Source of the DNA: Pseudomonas chlororaphis subsp. piscium
GTDB lineage: Bacteria; Pseudomonadota; Gammaproteobacteria; Pseudomonadales; Pseudomonadaceae
Length of the DNA: 64,000 nucleotides
Assembly (NCBI RefSeq): GCF_003850345.1
Contig: NZ_CP027707.1
Location: forward strand, 6,501,001-6,565,000
Direction: 5' to 3'
A program made the position numbers and the translations under genes. The notes under the pieces were generated by a model. That model searched no databases, was not told the origin of the DNA, and saw only the letters and a program-made list of their open reading frames with translations. Shown here one piece after another: positions 1-9,332 of this stretch. Every line of letters starts with the position of its first letter. The stretch's first letter is position 1.

Positions 1-564
1 GCCGTGATCGCGGCTGATCAGGTGCAGCATCATGTCCAGCGGCGCGGTGCCGCCGGAGCTGGTGAACCGGTTGCGGTCGAGGGTGAACAAGCGGGTGCTC
101 ATGGCCACCCGCGGGAAGGCTTCCTGCATCGAGGCCAGGCATTCCCAGTGCACGCTGCAATCGAAGCCGTCGAGCAGACCGGCGCAGGCCAGGGCCCAGC
201 TGCCGGTGCAGACCGCGCCGAGACGACGGGACTGGCGTGCCTGGCTTTGCAGCCAGGACACATGTTCGCGGGTCACGGTGCGCTGGATGCCGATACCGCC
301 GCAGACGATCACGGTGTCCAGAGCGGGTGCTTTGTGCATGGAGGCGTCGGGGGTGATCTGCAGGCCATCACTGGCCCAGACCTGGCCGCCGTCGACGCTG
401 AGGGTGGTCCAGCGATACAGCTCGCGACCGGACAACTGGTTGGCCATGCGCAGTGGTTCGACCGCGGAAGCCAGGGAAATCAGCGTGAAATTGTCCAGCA
501 GCAAAAAGCCGATGGATTGAGGCGCACGGTTCTGGGGTTGAGCCCCGGAGTTGAACGACGTCAT
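1..564 (-). CDS. gbdR: GbdR, AraC-family activator of choline/betaine catabolism (partial)
   Basis: The N-terminal 188 codons of a transcriptional regulator; the gene runs off the left edge, so the C-terminal AraC-type DNA-binding domain is not visible. The visible part is a DJ-1/PfpI-like (GlxA-type) ligand domain with the sequence SIGFLLLDNFTL near the start and an AVCTGSWALACAGLLDG segment where this domain has its nucleophile-elbow-like turn. The ATG at 562-564 is preceded by GAGGAG at a good distance. GbdR senses glycine betaine and dimethylglycine and activates betaine catabolism and uptake genes in Pseudomonas. The neighbours sdaB and choXWV support the name. The assignment rests on recognition of the sequence plus synteny. 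Confidence 0.88.
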   Translation of the reverse strand, partial: MTSFNSGAQPQNRAPQSIGFLLLDNFTLISLASAVEPLRMANQLSGRELYRWTTLSVDGGQVWASDGLQITPDASMHKAPALDTVIVCGGIGIQRTVTREHVSWLQSQARQSRRLGAVCTGSWALACAGLLDGFDCSVHWECLASMQEAFPRVAMSTRLFTLDRNRFTSSGGTAPLDMMLHLISRDHG

Positions 565-1114
565 CGCGGTATCTCCTCACACAAAGCAGGTGATGGCCTC
601 AGGCGGAGGCTCTTGTTATTGCCATCATTCTCACGCGGGAGACGGGCTTTGTAATGACAGAGCAATTGCCATGCCTAAAGTTGAATGGCCATTCAATAAC
701 TCCTGAAAACGACGTCGCGATGCGTCTATATAAGCCGCGCGCAATGTGCGGGTTATAAGTGCCGAATCGGTCGTGGGGAGCCCTGGCCCGGTGGCTGTGA
801 GCAAATCGGTAGCACTTGTGGGAACGGCGAGAAACGTCCCGGGAAAAGAGTGTCACCGCAAGCACAGGTGGGCGCTCAGCCGAGGTAAATGCAAAACCTG
901 ACCGATGAGCCCTTGGACTTACCTGTTTGCGACGCTCCAAAAGGTGGCGGGGGCGACGCTGGGTGTTCAATTTATGCGCAGTGGATTGGAAATGGATGGT
1001 GAACCATCTGGCGCTATCGCGGGCAAGCCTCGCTCCTACAGAAGAAGCATGCATGCGTCTGTAGGAGCGAGGCTTGCCCGCGATGGACTGCGTAGCGGTC
1101 CCGTGTTTAAGACC
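565..1114. other. 550-bp gene-free stretch upstream of gbdR
   Basis: Lies between the sdaB stop and the gbdR start, both on the minus strand, so it should hold the gbdR promoter. I see no convincing gene; the open frames here are shadows running through the REP element at 1016-1084. The 10-mer TTATAAGTGC at 753-762 recurs upstream of choX (2868-2877), where it is part of a perfect palindrome. No promoter hexamers could be assigned with confidence. Confidence 0.6.
1016..1084. repeat. REP doublet (BIME-like inverted pair)
   Basis: Two 26-nt arms that are perfect reverse complements (1016-1041 and 1059-1084), beginning ATCGCGGGCAAGCC, separated by 17 nt. This is the commonest repeat of the window and the clearest copy. 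It lies just downstream of the sdaB stop codon. Confidence 0.9.
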
Positions 1115-2491
1115 TCAGCATTCCACGGCGCTGACCGCCAAACCGCCGCGCGATGTCTCCTTATATTTGTCATGCATATCGGCGCCGGTATCGCGCATGG
1201 TGCGGATCACCCGGTCCAGGGAAATGAAGTGCTGGCCGTCGCCGCGCAGGGCCATTTGCGCGGCGTTGATGGCCTTCACCGCGGCAATCGCGTTGCGCTC
1301 GATGCACGGCACCTGCACCAGACCGCCGACCGGGTCGCAGGTCAGGCCGAGGTTATGCTCCAGGCCGATCTCCGCGGCGTTGCACAGCTGCTCCGGCGAC
1401 GCCCCGAGAATCTCCGCCAGGCCGGCAGCCGCCATCGCGCAGGCGGAACCCACCTCGCCCTGGCAGCCGACCTCGGCCCCGGAGATCGAGGCGTTCTTCT
1501 TGCAGAGGATGCCCACCGCCGCCGCGCCGAGGAAAAAGTCCACCACATTGGCGTCGGTGACATCCTCGCTGAAGCGCATGAAGTAATGCAGCACCGCCGG
1601 GATGATCCCTGCCGCGCCGTTGGTCGGCGCCGTCACCATGCGCCCGCCGGCGGCGTTCTCTTCGTTGACCGCCAGGGCGAACAGGTTGACCCACTCCATG
1701 GCGCTCAGGGTCGAGCCGATCACATTGGGTTTGTTCAATTCCTGCAGGCTGCGGTGCAGCTTGGCCGCGCGGCGCCGCACATTGAGCCCGCCGGGCAGGA
1801 TGCCTTCGTGCTTCAGGCCCTGCTCGACGCAATCCTGCATGGCCTGCCAGAGCTTCATCAGGCCCGCGCGGATCTCCTCCTCCGAACGCCAGACCTTCTC
1901 GTTGGCCATCATCAGCTCGGCCACCCGCAGGTTGTGCTTCTGGCACAAGCTCAGCAGCTCCACGGCGCTGGAGAAGTCATAAGGCAATTCGGTGCGATCC
2001 TGGTCCACCACGCCGCTGCTGGCCTGGGCCTCGTCGACGACAAAACCGCCGCCCACGGAATAATAGGTATCGCGGTGCAGTTCCCCGGACTCGCCTTCGG
2101 CCACCAGGGTCATGGCGTTGGGGTGGAACGGTAGGTTCTCGTCAATCAGCAGCATGTCGCGCGCCCAGACGAAGGGAATCGGCAGGCGGTTGTCGAGCAG
2201 CAGGGTATTGGTTTCGCACAAGGTCTCGATGCGACAGCCGATCTGCGACGGATCGATCGCATCCGGCCATTCGCCCATCAGCCCCATGATCACCGCGTTG
2301 TCGCTGCCGTGCCCGATGCCGGTGGCCGACAGCGAACCGTAGAGCCTGACCTCGATGCGGCGCGCCTGCTCCAGCAGGTCTTTTTCCCGCAGCGCCTGGA
2401 CGAACAGCGCCGCGGCGCGCATGGGCCCGACGGTGTGGGAACTGGAGGGGCCGATGCCGATTTTGAACAGGTCGAAAACACTGATAGCCAT
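1115..2491 (-). CDS. sdaB: L-serine ammonia-lyase (Fe-S serine dehydratase)
   Basis: 458 aa single-chain L-serine dehydratase, which converts L-serine to pyruvate and ammonia in the cytoplasm. The N-terminal half is the beta domain with the signature [12 protein letters not shown]; the C-terminal half is the alpha domain. Three cysteines that ligate the catalytic 4Fe-4S cluster are present at 343 (VGCQGE), 385 (LTCDPVGG) and 396 (VPCIER), the same positions I recall for the Legionella enzyme. I chose the ATG at 2491 over longer upstream frames because GAGGAG lies just before it and the protein then starts [12 protein letters not shown], the usual family start. Its place between gbdR and choX fits disposal of serine made from betaine via sarcosine and glycine. 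Confidence 0.94.
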   Translation of the reverse strand: MAISVFDLFKIGIGPSSSHTVGPMRAAALFVQALREKDLLEQARRIEVRLYGSLSATGIGHGSDNAVIMGLMGEWPDAIDPSQIGCRIETLCETNTLLLDNRLPIPFVWARDMLLIDENLPFHPNAMTLVAEGESGELHRDTYYSVGGGFVVDEAQASSGVVDQDRTELPYDFSSAVELLSLCQKHNLRVAELMMANEKVWRSEEEIRAGLMKLWQAMQDCVEQGLKHEGILPGGLNVRRRAAKLHRSLQELNKPNVIGSTLSAMEWVNLFALAVNEENAAGGRMVTAPTNGAAGIIPAVLHYFMRFSEDVTDANVVDFFLGAAAVGILCKKNASISGAEVGCQGEVGSACAMAAAGLAEILGASPEQLCNAAEIGLEHNLGLTCDPVGGLVQVPCIERNAIAAVKAINAAQMALRGDGQHFISLDRVIRTMRDTGADMHDKYKETSRGGLAVSAVEC

Positions 2492-2915
2492 TACTGCGAA
2501 ACTCCTCGATGAGCACACGCCGGGCGCCCAAACGCCCGGTGGCGAAGCTGCTACGCTCAAGCAGTAATCCGCCGAGATACGCGCATCATCAGGCTTTTGC
2601 AGTGTCGTTCGACGTCTCACACCGACTCACTCATGCCCACCAACGCCGTGGCCCGCCGACCTCCGGTTTCGGCCGTTTTTTTGCGGTTCAGATGGGCAAA
2701 AAGTGCTGAAAAAAGCTGTAAGCGACCTCACCGACACTGGATGCGACCCTCCCTGTACTGGATACGACGCACCCTGTAGGCGTCAGATTTTCACTGGTAC
2801 ATGATCAGTCTCGACTCGATTGCAAGGCACTGTGGTAGAGCTGTCCCACTCGCCCCAACCGCAACACTTATAAGTGCGGTCAGACACCGCCAGAAAACAC
2901 CCAGGAGTCCACCCC
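2492..2915. promoter_or_regulatory. Divergent sdaB / choX control region
   Basis: 424 bp between two divergent genes of the betaine regulon. It contains a perfect 12-bp palindrome, CACTTATAAGTG, at 2865-2876, about 40 bp before the choX start. The downstream half plus one base (TTATAAGTGC) also occurs upstream of gbdR. I see no credible small gene. Whether this is a GbdR site, another operator or chance cannot be decided from sequence alone. Confidence 0.45.
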
Positions 2916-3863
2916 ATGAAAGGTTCCCCGTCGTTGTTGTTGGCCGCCATGCTGAGTCTGCCGCTTGTGGCGCACGCCGCAGAACCGGCGCAATGCAGCA
3001 CCGTAAACTTCTCCGATGTCGGCTGGACCGACATCACCGTCACCACCGCGACCACCAGCGTCGTTCTCGATGCACTTGGCTACAAGACCAAGACCACGAT
3101 GATTTCCGTGCCGGTGACTTACAAGTCCCTGGCCGACGGCAAGAACATGGACGTGTTCCTCGGCAACTGGATGCCGACTATGGAAAACGACATCAAGCCC
3201 TACCGCGATGCCGGCACCGTGGAAACCATCCGCGCCAACCTGGAGAACGCCAAGTACACCCTGGCGGTCCCGGAAGAGCTGTACAACAAGGGCCTGAAGG
3301 ATTTCGCCGACATCGCCAAGTTCAAGAAAGAACTGGACGGCAAGATCTACGGCATCGAGCCGGGTAACGACGGCAACCGCATGATCCAGAGCATGATCGA
3401 CAAGAACGCCTTCGGCCTCAAGGACGCCGGCTTCAAGGTGGTCGAGTCCAGCGAGGCGGGCATGCTGTCCCAGGTCGAGCGCGCGCAACGGCGCAGCACC
3501 GCGGTGGTGTTCCTGGGCTGGGAGCCGCACCCGATGAACACCCGCTTCAAAATGAAGTACCTGACCGGCGGCGACGAGTTCTTCGGCCCCAACTACGGCC
3601 AGGCGACCATCTACACCAACACCCGCAAGGGCTACGCCGAGGAATGCAGCAACGTCGGTCAGTTGCTGAAGAATCTGTCGTTCACCCTGAATATGGAAAG
3701 CACCCTGATGGGTAACGTCCTGGACGACAAGATGAAGCCCGACGCGGCCGCCAAGGCCTGGCTGAAGAAAAACCCCGAGGTACTCGATACCTGGCTCGCT
3801 GGCGTGACCACCATTGACGGAAAACCAGGCCTGGAGGCCGTGAAAGCCAAGCTTGCGCAGTAA
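2916..3863 (+). CDS. choX: Choline ABC transporter periplasmic binding protein
   Basis: 315 aa, also called CbcX in Pseudomonas. A Sec signal peptide of about 22 residues (cleaved after AHAA) leads into an OpuAC-type substrate-binding fold. Aromatic residues expected in the quaternary-ammonium cage are visible in the segments SDVGWTDI, GNWMPTM and FLGWEPH; the Asp in GWTD matches the acidic residue that distinguishes ChoX-type choline binders. The ATG at 2916 is preceded by CAGGAG. It is first in choXWV and is separated from choW by a UUCG hairpin, a common way to make more binding protein than permease. Confidence 0.92.
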   Translation: MKGSPSLLLAAMLSLPLVAHAAEPAQCSTVNFSDVGWTDITVTTATTSVVLDALGYKTKTTMISVPVTYKSLADGKNMDVFLGNWMPTMENDIKPYRDAGTVETIRANLENAKYTLAVPEELYNKGLKDFADIAKFKKELDGKIYGIEPGNDGNRMIQSMIDKNAFGLKDAGFKVVESSEAGMLSQVERAQRRSTAVVFLGWEPHPMNTRFKMKYLTGGDEFFGPNYGQATIYTNTRKGYAEECSNVGQLLKNLSFTLNMESTLMGNVLDDKMKPDAAAKAWLKKNPEVLDTWLAGVTTIDGKPGLEAVKAKLAQ

Positions 3864-3873
3864 GTCGCTTATG

Positions 3874-3895
3874 CCGGGCGGGTTCGCCCGCCCGG
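3874..3895 (+). terminator. Intercistronic UUCG hairpin between choX and choW
   Basis: CCGGGCGGG and CCCGCCCGG form a perfect 9-bp GC stem closed by a TTCG tetraloop, with a short T-rich stretch after it (GCTGTTTATT). It lies 10 nt after the choX stop. The T-run is too weak for a full terminator, so partial termination or protection of the choX mRNA 3' end is more likely. Confidence 0.7.
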
Positions 3896-3929
3896 GCTGT
3901 TTATTCCTTGCATGCGGACGTTCAATACC

Positions 3930-4775
3930 ATGCTCATTGATCAGAAAATCCCTTTAGGCCAGTACATCGCTGCCTTCGTTGAATGGTTGACGCAACACGG
4001 CGCCAGCACATTTGATGCGATCGCATCGACCCTGGAAACGATGATCCACGGCGTGACGTTTGCGCTGACCTGGTTCAACCCGCTGGCCTTGATCGGCCTG
4101 ATTGCCTTGCTGGCGCACGTGATTCAACGCAAATGGGGCCTGACCGCCTTCGTCGTGGCGTCCTTTCTGCTGATTCTCAACCTGGGTTACTGGCAGGAAA
4201 CCATGGAAACCCTGGCCCAGGTGCTGTTCGCCACCCTGGTCTGCGTGCTGATTGGCGTGCCGTTGGGCATCGTCGCCGCGCACAAGCCGATGTTCTACAC
4301 CATGATGCGTCCGGTGCTCGATCTGATGCAGACCGTACCGACCTTCGTTTACCTCATTCCTACCCTGACCCTGTTCGGTCTGGGTGTGGTGCCAGGCCTG
4401 ATCTCCACGGTGGTGTTCGCCATTGCCGCGCCGATCCGCCTGACCTACCTGGGCATCCGCGATGTACCACAAGAGTTGATGGACGCCGGCAAGGCCTTTG
4501 GCTGCTCCCGCCGTCAACTGTTGTCGCGTATCGAGCTGCCCCACGCCATGCCGAGCATCGCGGCCGGCATCACCCAGTGCATCATGCTGTCGTTGTCGAT
4601 GGTGGTGATCGCGGCCCTGGTGGGCGCCGATGGCCTGGGCAAACCCGTGGTCAACGCACTGAACACCGCCGATATCGCCCTGGGCTTCGAAGCAGGCCTG
4701 GCAATCGTACTGCTGGCGATCATGCTCGACCGTATCTGCAAACAACCCGAAGCCAAAGTAGGGGGTGACGCATGA
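3930..4775 (+). CDS. choW: Choline ABC transporter permease
   Basis: 281 aa inner-membrane subunit (CbcW) with about six hydrophobic segments. A permease EAA-type loop is visible around residues 190-210 (DAGKAFG ... IELPHAMPSI), the contact site for the ATPase. I chose the ATG at 3930 (MLIDQKIPLG) rather than the in-frame ATG at 3912 because the conserved family N-terminus starts there; neither has a strong ribosome-binding site. It overlaps choV by 4 nt (ATGA), indicating translational coupling. Confidence 0.9.
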   Translation: MLIDQKIPLGQYIAAFVEWLTQHGASTFDAIASTLETMIHGVTFALTWFNPLALIGLIALLAHVIQRKWGLTAFVVASFLLILNLGYWQETMETLAQVLFATLVCVLIGVPLGIVAAHKPMFYTMMRPVLDLMQTVPTFVYLIPTLTLFGLGVVPGLISTVVFAIAAPIRLTYLGIRDVPQELMDAGKAFGCSRRQLLSRIELPHAMPSIAAGITQCIMLSLSMVVIAALVGADGLGKPVVNALNTADIALGFEAGLAIVLLAIMLDRICKQPEAKVGGDA

Positions 4776-5950
4776 GCATAATCCGCTTCGATAACGTCGA
4801 CGTTATCTTCTCCAAGGATCCACGCGAGGCGCTCAAGCTGCTGGATCAGGGCATGAGCCGCAACGAGATCCTGAAAAAGACCGGCCAGATCGTCGGTGTG
4901 GAAAAGGCCAGCCTGGACATCGAGAAAGGCGAAATCTGCGTGCTGATGGGCCTCTCCGGCTCCGGCAAGTCCAGCCTGCTGCGCTGCATCAACGGCCTCA
5001 ACACCGTCAGCCGCGGCAAGTTGTTCGTCGAGCATGAAGGCCGGCAGATCGACATCGCCTCCTGCACCCCGGCGGAACTGAAAATGATGCGCACCAAGCG
5101 CATCGCCATGGTGTTCCAGAAGTTCGCCCTGATGCCCTGGCTGACCGTTCGCGAGAACATCAGCTTCGGCCTGGAGATGCAGGGCCGGCCGGAAAAGGAA
5201 CGGCGCAAGCTGGTGGACGAGAAACTCGAGTTGGTGGGCCTGACCCAGTGGCGCAACAAGAAGCCCGACGAACTGTCTGGCGGCATGCAGCAACGTGTCG
5301 GCCTGGCCCGCGCCCTGGCGATGGACGCCGACATCCTGCTGATGGACGAACCCTTCTCCGCCCTCGACCCGCTGATCCGCCAGGGCCTGCAGGACGAACT
5401 GCTGGAACTGCAACGCAAGCTGAGCAAGACCATCGTGTTCGTCAGCCATGACCTGGACGAAGCCCTGAAACTGGGCAGCCGCATCGCCATCATGAAAGAC
5501 GGCCGGATCATCCAGTACAGCAAGCCGGAAGAGATCGTGCTGAACCCGGCGGACGACTATGTGCGCACCTTCGTCGCCCATACCAACCCGCTCAATGTGC
5601 TCTGCGGTCGCAGCCTGATGCGCACCCTGGACAACTGCAAGCGCATCAACGGCTCCGTGTGCCTGGACCCGGGCGGCGACTCCTGGCTCGACCTGGCCGA
5701 GGGCAACACCATCAAGGGCGCACGCCAGAACGGCGCCAGCCTCGACCTGCAGAACTGGATCCCGGGCCAGGCGGTGGAAGGCCTGGGCCGCAAGCCGACC
5801 CTGGTGGACTCCAGCATCGGCATGCGCGACGCGCTGCAAATCCGCTACCAGACCGGCAACAAGCTGGTGCTGCATGACAACAACAAGGTGGTGGGGATCC
5901 TTGGCGACAGCGAGCTCTACCACGCGCTGCTCGGCAAGAACCTGGGGTAA
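4772..5950 (+). CDS. choV: Choline ABC transporter ATP-binding protein
   Basis: 392 aa ATPase (CbcV) of the OpuAA/ProV type. Walker A GLSGSGKS is at 60-67, the Q-loop glutamine is in VFQKF near 116, the signature LSGGMQQR is at 168-175, Walker B DILLMDEP is at 187-194 and the switch histidine is at 226. The roughly 120 residues after the nucleotide-binding domain lie in the position of the usual regulatory tail. The gene overlaps choW by 4 nt and ends just before a strong bidirectional terminator. Confidence 0.93.
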   Translation: MSIIRFDNVDVIFSKDPREALKLLDQGMSRNEILKKTGQIVGVEKASLDIEKGEICVLMGLSGSGKSSLLRCINGLNTVSRGKLFVEHEGRQIDIASCTPAELKMMRTKRIAMVFQKFALMPWLTVRENISFGLEMQGRPEKERRKLVDEKLELVGLTQWRNKKPDELSGGMQQRVGLARALAMDADILLMDEPFSALDPLIRQGLQDELLELQRKLSKTIVFVSHDLDEALKLGSRIAIMKDGRIIQYSKPEEIVLNPADDYVRTFVAHTNPLNVLCGRSLMRTLDNCKRINGSVCLDPGGDSWLDLAEGNTIKGARQNGASLDLQNWIPGQAVEGLGRKPTLVDSSIGMRDALQIRYQTGNKLVLHDNNKVVGILGDSELYHALLGKNLG

Positions 5951-5961
5951 CAGCGACACGC

Positions 5962-6000
5962 AAACAAAAACGCCGCGACATCGATCGCGGCGTTTTTGTT
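5962..6000. terminator. Bidirectional terminator between choV and betT
   Basis: A perfect 17-bp inverted repeat (5962-5978 and 5984-6000), GC-rich in the core and flanked by A and T runs on the two sides, with a 5-nt loop. It can terminate choV on the plus strand and betT read-through on the minus strand. Confidence 0.92.
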
Positions 6001-6083
6001 TTATCGGGATATAGATGGTGCGGATTGCTCTCTGTTGCGGGAGCGGATGTTGCGGATGTTGCGGTGATCCAGATAGAACGTTT

Positions 6084-6155
6084 CGCGGGCAAGCCTCGCT
6101 CCTACAGATGGCATTGTCCGTAGGAGCGAGCGGGCGGCGATCCGACTTGCCCGCA
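6084..6155. repeat. REP doublet, imperfect
   Basis: The left arm CGCGGGCAAGCCTCGCTCC is followed by an opposite arm that carries an extra CGGGCGGCGATCC segment before the closing TTGCCCGC. The same extended arm variant recurs at 19030-19070 and 61235-61270. Confidence 0.8.
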
Positions 6156-6206
6156 ATGAATGCGACGCGGCACCCAGTGAACCCAGGCCCGCGTCTTCTT
6201 CAGGAC

Positions 6207-8204
6207 TTAGCTGTAAACCCGGCCAAGGAGCTGCCGATGGCTTTCGAACTGATCGAGCACATCACGGGTGATCTGCTCCTGAGTGAAGCCCATCAAGTCG
6301 TATTCCTGACTGCCGTTGTGCAGGTAGACCTCGGCGCGGTAGTAGCGCGCACGCTCCTCGGACACATCGGCCGATTCGCTCGGCGCCGCCAGATAGCCGT
6401 CCAGGCTCACTTCATAGACAAAAGGGTTGCCCTCTTCCATCTCGATCCGCACGCCCATGCAACGCTTGGACTTGCCCAGCAGGGTTTGCACATCCAGGCC
6501 CTGGTTGCGCAGCTGGGTAGCGGCTTCTTCCAGTGCCGGTGTCACGTGCTTGTCCATGAAACGCTGAACCACCGCCTGGGTCGGCTGCAGGTCCAGCTGG
6601 GTCAGGCGCTCGCTGAAACCACGACGACCACGGGCCGCCAGTTCCGCCTGCTCCTGTTCGATCTGCGTGTCCTGGCGCATGGCCTTGTGCAGGCCGAACA
6701 TGAAGCACACCAGCACCACCGAGAACGGCAGGCCGGCCAGCACCACCATGGTCTGCATGGCTTCGAAGTTACCGGCGAACAGCAGGCCGACGGTCACCAG
6801 GGTGATCACCACCGACCAGAAGATCCGCAGCCAGTGCGGGGCGTCTTCGTCGACGTTGCCGCCCTTGCAGGACAGGTTGGCCATCATCACCGCGCCGGAG
6901 TCGGCCGGGGTCAGGAACAGCACGAAACCGACGAAAATCGACACACCGATGACAATCTTCGACGCCGGGTAATGATCCAGCAGCTGGTAGATCGCCATGG
7001 ACGGCTGTTCCAGCGCCGTCTTGCCCAGCTCCACCGCACCATGGTTCATCACCAGGTCCAGGGCCGAGTTACCGAACACCGACAGCCAGGCCAGGGTGAA
7101 GCCCAGCGGGATCAGCAGCACGCCCGCCACCAGCTCGCGCACGGTACGGCCACGGGAAATACGCGCGATGAACATGCCGACGAATGGCGCCCAGGAAATC
7201 CACCAGGCCCAGTAGAACAGGGTCCACAGGCCCAGCCAGCGGTCGGACTTGGCGTTGTCGCCTTCGTATACATAGAGGTCGAAGGTCTTGAGCACCACAC
7301 CGTTGAGGTAATCGCCGACGTTTTGCACGAAACCGTTGAGCAGGTGCAGGGTCGGACCAAACAGCAGCACGAAGATCAGCAGGCCGCTGAACAGCACGAT
7401 GTTCAGGTTGGACAGGCGGCGAATGCCGTTTTCCACACCCGATACCGCGGCGATGGTGGCCACGGTGCTCATGACGATGATCACGATCAGCAGGTTGGTA
7501 TTGCTGTGTTCCATGCCGAACAGGTTTTCCAGGCCGGAAGACACCTGCATCGAGCCGATGCCCAGGTTGGTCACCAGGCCCAGCAGGGTCACGAACATGC
7601 CGAAACCATCCACCGCGTGGCCGGCCGCCCCCTTGACCCAGCGCTCGCCCACCAGCGGGTACAACGCCGAACGCAGCGCCAGCGGCTGGTTATGACGATA
7701 GGCAAAGTAGGCCACGGCCAGGCCGACCAGGGCGTAGATCGCCCAGCCGTGCAGGCCCCAGTGCAGGAACGTCAGCTGCAGCGCCTGGCGCGCGGCCAGG
7801 TTGCTGCCCGGCACGCCTTCAGGCGGGTTGAAGTAGTGGTCCAGCGGTTCGGAAGCGCCGAAGTACAGCAGCGAGATACCGATACCGGACGAGAACAGCA
7901 TGCCGGCCCAGGCGCCGTAGCTGAAATCCGGGGTGTCTTGCTTGGTCCCCAGCTTGAGCTTGCCGTAGGAGGAAAACGCCAGGCCGACGACGAATACCAG
8001 GTAGGCGGCGATCACCACCATGTAGTACCAGCCGAAGCTGCGGGACAACCAGGCCTGGGCAATGCCGAGCAATCTGCCGGCCTCTTGCGGGGCGATGATC
8101 AGAATGGCGGTCAGCAACAGGATCAGCGCGGTAGAGGTGTAGAACACCCAACCGTTGACCCGCACCTTTTCCGGTGGGGTCTTTATAAGAGAGGCAGAAC
8201 TCAT
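6207..8204 (-). CDS. betT: BetT, choline BCCT transporter
   Basis: 665 aa high-affinity choline symporter of the betaine/choline/carnitine family, inner membrane, about 12 transmembrane segments in the first 500 residues. The family hallmark WAWWISWAPFVG followed by FIARISRGRT is present. A cytoplasmic tail of roughly 150 residues follows the last membrane segment, as in osmotically regulated BetT proteins. The ATG at 8204 has GGAG upstream; the longer frame upstream is not family-like. It is transcribed divergently from betIBA across a region with a BetI-type operator. Confidence 0.93.
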   Translation of the reverse strand: MSSASLIKTPPEKVRVNGWVFYTSTALILLLTAILIIAPQEAGRLLGIAQAWLSRSFGWYYMVVIAAYLVFVVGLAFSSYGKLKLGTKQDTPDFSYGAWAGMLFSSGIGISLLYFGASEPLDHYFNPPEGVPGSNLAARQALQLTFLHWGLHGWAIYALVGLAVAYFAYRHNQPLALRSALYPLVGERWVKGAAGHAVDGFGMFVTLLGLVTNLGIGSMQVSSGLENLFGMEHSNTNLLIVIIVMSTVATIAAVSGVENGIRRLSNLNIVLFSGLLIFVLLFGPTLHLLNGFVQNVGDYLNGVVLKTFDLYVYEGDNAKSDRWLGLWTLFYWAWWISWAPFVGMFIARISRGRTVRELVAGVLLIPLGFTLAWLSVFGNSALDLVMNHGAVELGKTALEQPSMAIYQLLDHYPASKIVIGVSIFVGFVLFLTPADSGAVMMANLSCKGGNVDEDAPHWLRIFWSVVITLVTVGLLFAGNFEAMQTMVVLAGLPFSVVLVCFMFGLHKAMRQDTQIEQEQAELAARGRRGFSERLTQLDLQPTQAVVQRFMDKHVTPALEEAATQLRNQGLDVQTLLGKSKRCMGVRIEMEEGNPFVYEVSLDGYLAAPSESADVSEERARYYRAEVYLHNGSQEYDLMGFTQEQITRDVLDQFESHRQLLGRVYS

Positions 8205-8628
8205 GGCACAGATGCTCCAGGCAGTGCGAGAGAAGAACACAAGGCAACACGGCACCCGACCAATCGGTTAGTTGGCAGCCGACCGACGGGTGATATAAAG
8301 ACACCCCGAAAAAGCCCGAACCCGCAGGGGTTGCGTTGAGAACCAACGTCGAAGGCCGAGTGCAAACGTGCAGTTCGTCACCTGGCCTTAAGCGTCTTGC
8401 CCATTCAACACATCCGTCCTCGCTGGCTCACGCTATGCCCTGCTTGGGTTTCAGACTTTTTCGGAGGTCGCTTTTCCGCCATCTACACGCAGGAAGGACC
8501 TGGAGGCAGCGACGATTTGTCGCAGATCTTATTCTTTGTTGATTGAACGTTCAATCAAAACAAAATAGACTGGCCCTCACGCCGGTAGCCGTTTCACGAC
8601 TGCCAGCAGGCCTAAGGAGATGTGCAAG
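8205..8628. promoter_or_regulatory. Divergent betT / betIBA promoter region
   Basis: 424 bp with no credible gene. It contains the BetI-type operator at 8539-8558, roughly 70 bp before betI, and should hold both divergent promoters. No promoter hexamers could be assigned with confidence. Confidence 0.7.
8539..8558. promoter_or_regulatory. BetI operator
   Basis: TTGATTGAACGTTCAATCAA, a perfect 20-bp palindrome, 71 bp upstream of the betI start. It has the form of TetR-family BetI operators of choline-oxidation operons. BetI bound here should repress betIBA, and possibly betT, until choline is present. Confidence 0.9.
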
Positions 8629-9222
8629 ATGCCCAAGGTCGGTATGCAACCCATCCGCCGCCAGCAGTTGATCGAAGCCACGTTGCTGGCGGTCGATCAG
8701 GTCGGGATGGGGGACGCCAGCATTGCGCTGATCGCCCGTTTGGCCGGTGTCTCGAACGGCATCATCAGTCACTACTTTCAGGACAAGAACGGCCTGATCG
8801 CCGCCACGGCGCAGTATCTGATGAGTGTCCTCAGCGAGAACGTCACCGCGCGCCGTCAGGCGCTGGAGGACAGCAGCCCGCGGGCGCACCTCCAGGTGAT
8901 CATCGAAGGCAACTTCGACGCCAGCCAGGTCAATGGCCCGGCAATGAAAACCTGGCTGGCCTTCTGGGCCACCAGCATGCACCACCCGTCTTTGCACAGG
9001 TTGCAGCGGATCAACGATCACCGCCTGTATTCCAACCTGTGCTGCCAGTTCCGCCGCGTCCTGCCGCTGGATGATGCACGCAGCGCAGCGCGAGGCCTGG
9101 CAGCCCTGATCGACGGTTTGTGGTTGCGCGGCGCGCTGTCGGGAGATGCTTTCGACACCGAGCAGGCGCACCGGATCGCTTACGAATACATGGATTTCCA
9201 ACTGGCTAAGCAGGAGCGCTAG
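8629..9222 (+). CDS. betI: BetI, choline-responsive TetR repressor
   Basis: 197 aa TetR-family repressor of the choline oxidation genes. The N-terminal helix-turn-helix lies at about residues 25-55 ([22 protein letters not shown]). The C-terminal domain binds choline. I preferred the ATG at 8629 over the one at 8620 because the TAAGGAG motif is then at a good distance and the protein starts [11 protein letters not shown] as in the family. It is first in betIBA. Confidence 0.95.
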   Translation: MPKVGMQPIRRQQLIEATLLAVDQVGMGDASIALIARLAGVSNGIISHYFQDKNGLIAATAQYLMSVLSENVTARRQALEDSSPRAHLQVIIEGNFDASQVNGPAMKTWLAFWATSMHHPSLHRLQRINDHRLYSNLCCQFRRVLPLDDARSAARGLAALIDGLWLRGALSGDAFDTEQAHRIAYEYMDFQLAKQER

Positions 9223-9332
9223 AGCACATTACAAGACGCTCGGCCCCCTGAACTGCCACTGACCAGCGCGCCCAGGCTACATGGCGCGCCCAGTGGTGAA
9301 CGCCAACCACTTATGCACTTGCGAGGACTATC

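Noticed and set aside
599..1054. 151-aa minus-strand frame upstream of gbdR
   Set aside because: It reads through the REP element (its start encodes the VGARLARDS-type translation seen at every REP arm) and has no ribosome-binding site or family-like sequence.
4514..5959. 481-aa minus-strand open frame
   Set aside because: It is a shadow of choW/choV; high-GC Pseudomonas genes commonly leave long open antisense frames. Similar long frames opposite betA, tkt, ahcY, bioA and rhlE were rejected for the same reason.
6015..8339. 774-aa plus-strand frame opposite betT
   Set aside because: Composition is a His/Gln/Arg-rich antisense pattern, and betT on the other strand is a full-length family match.
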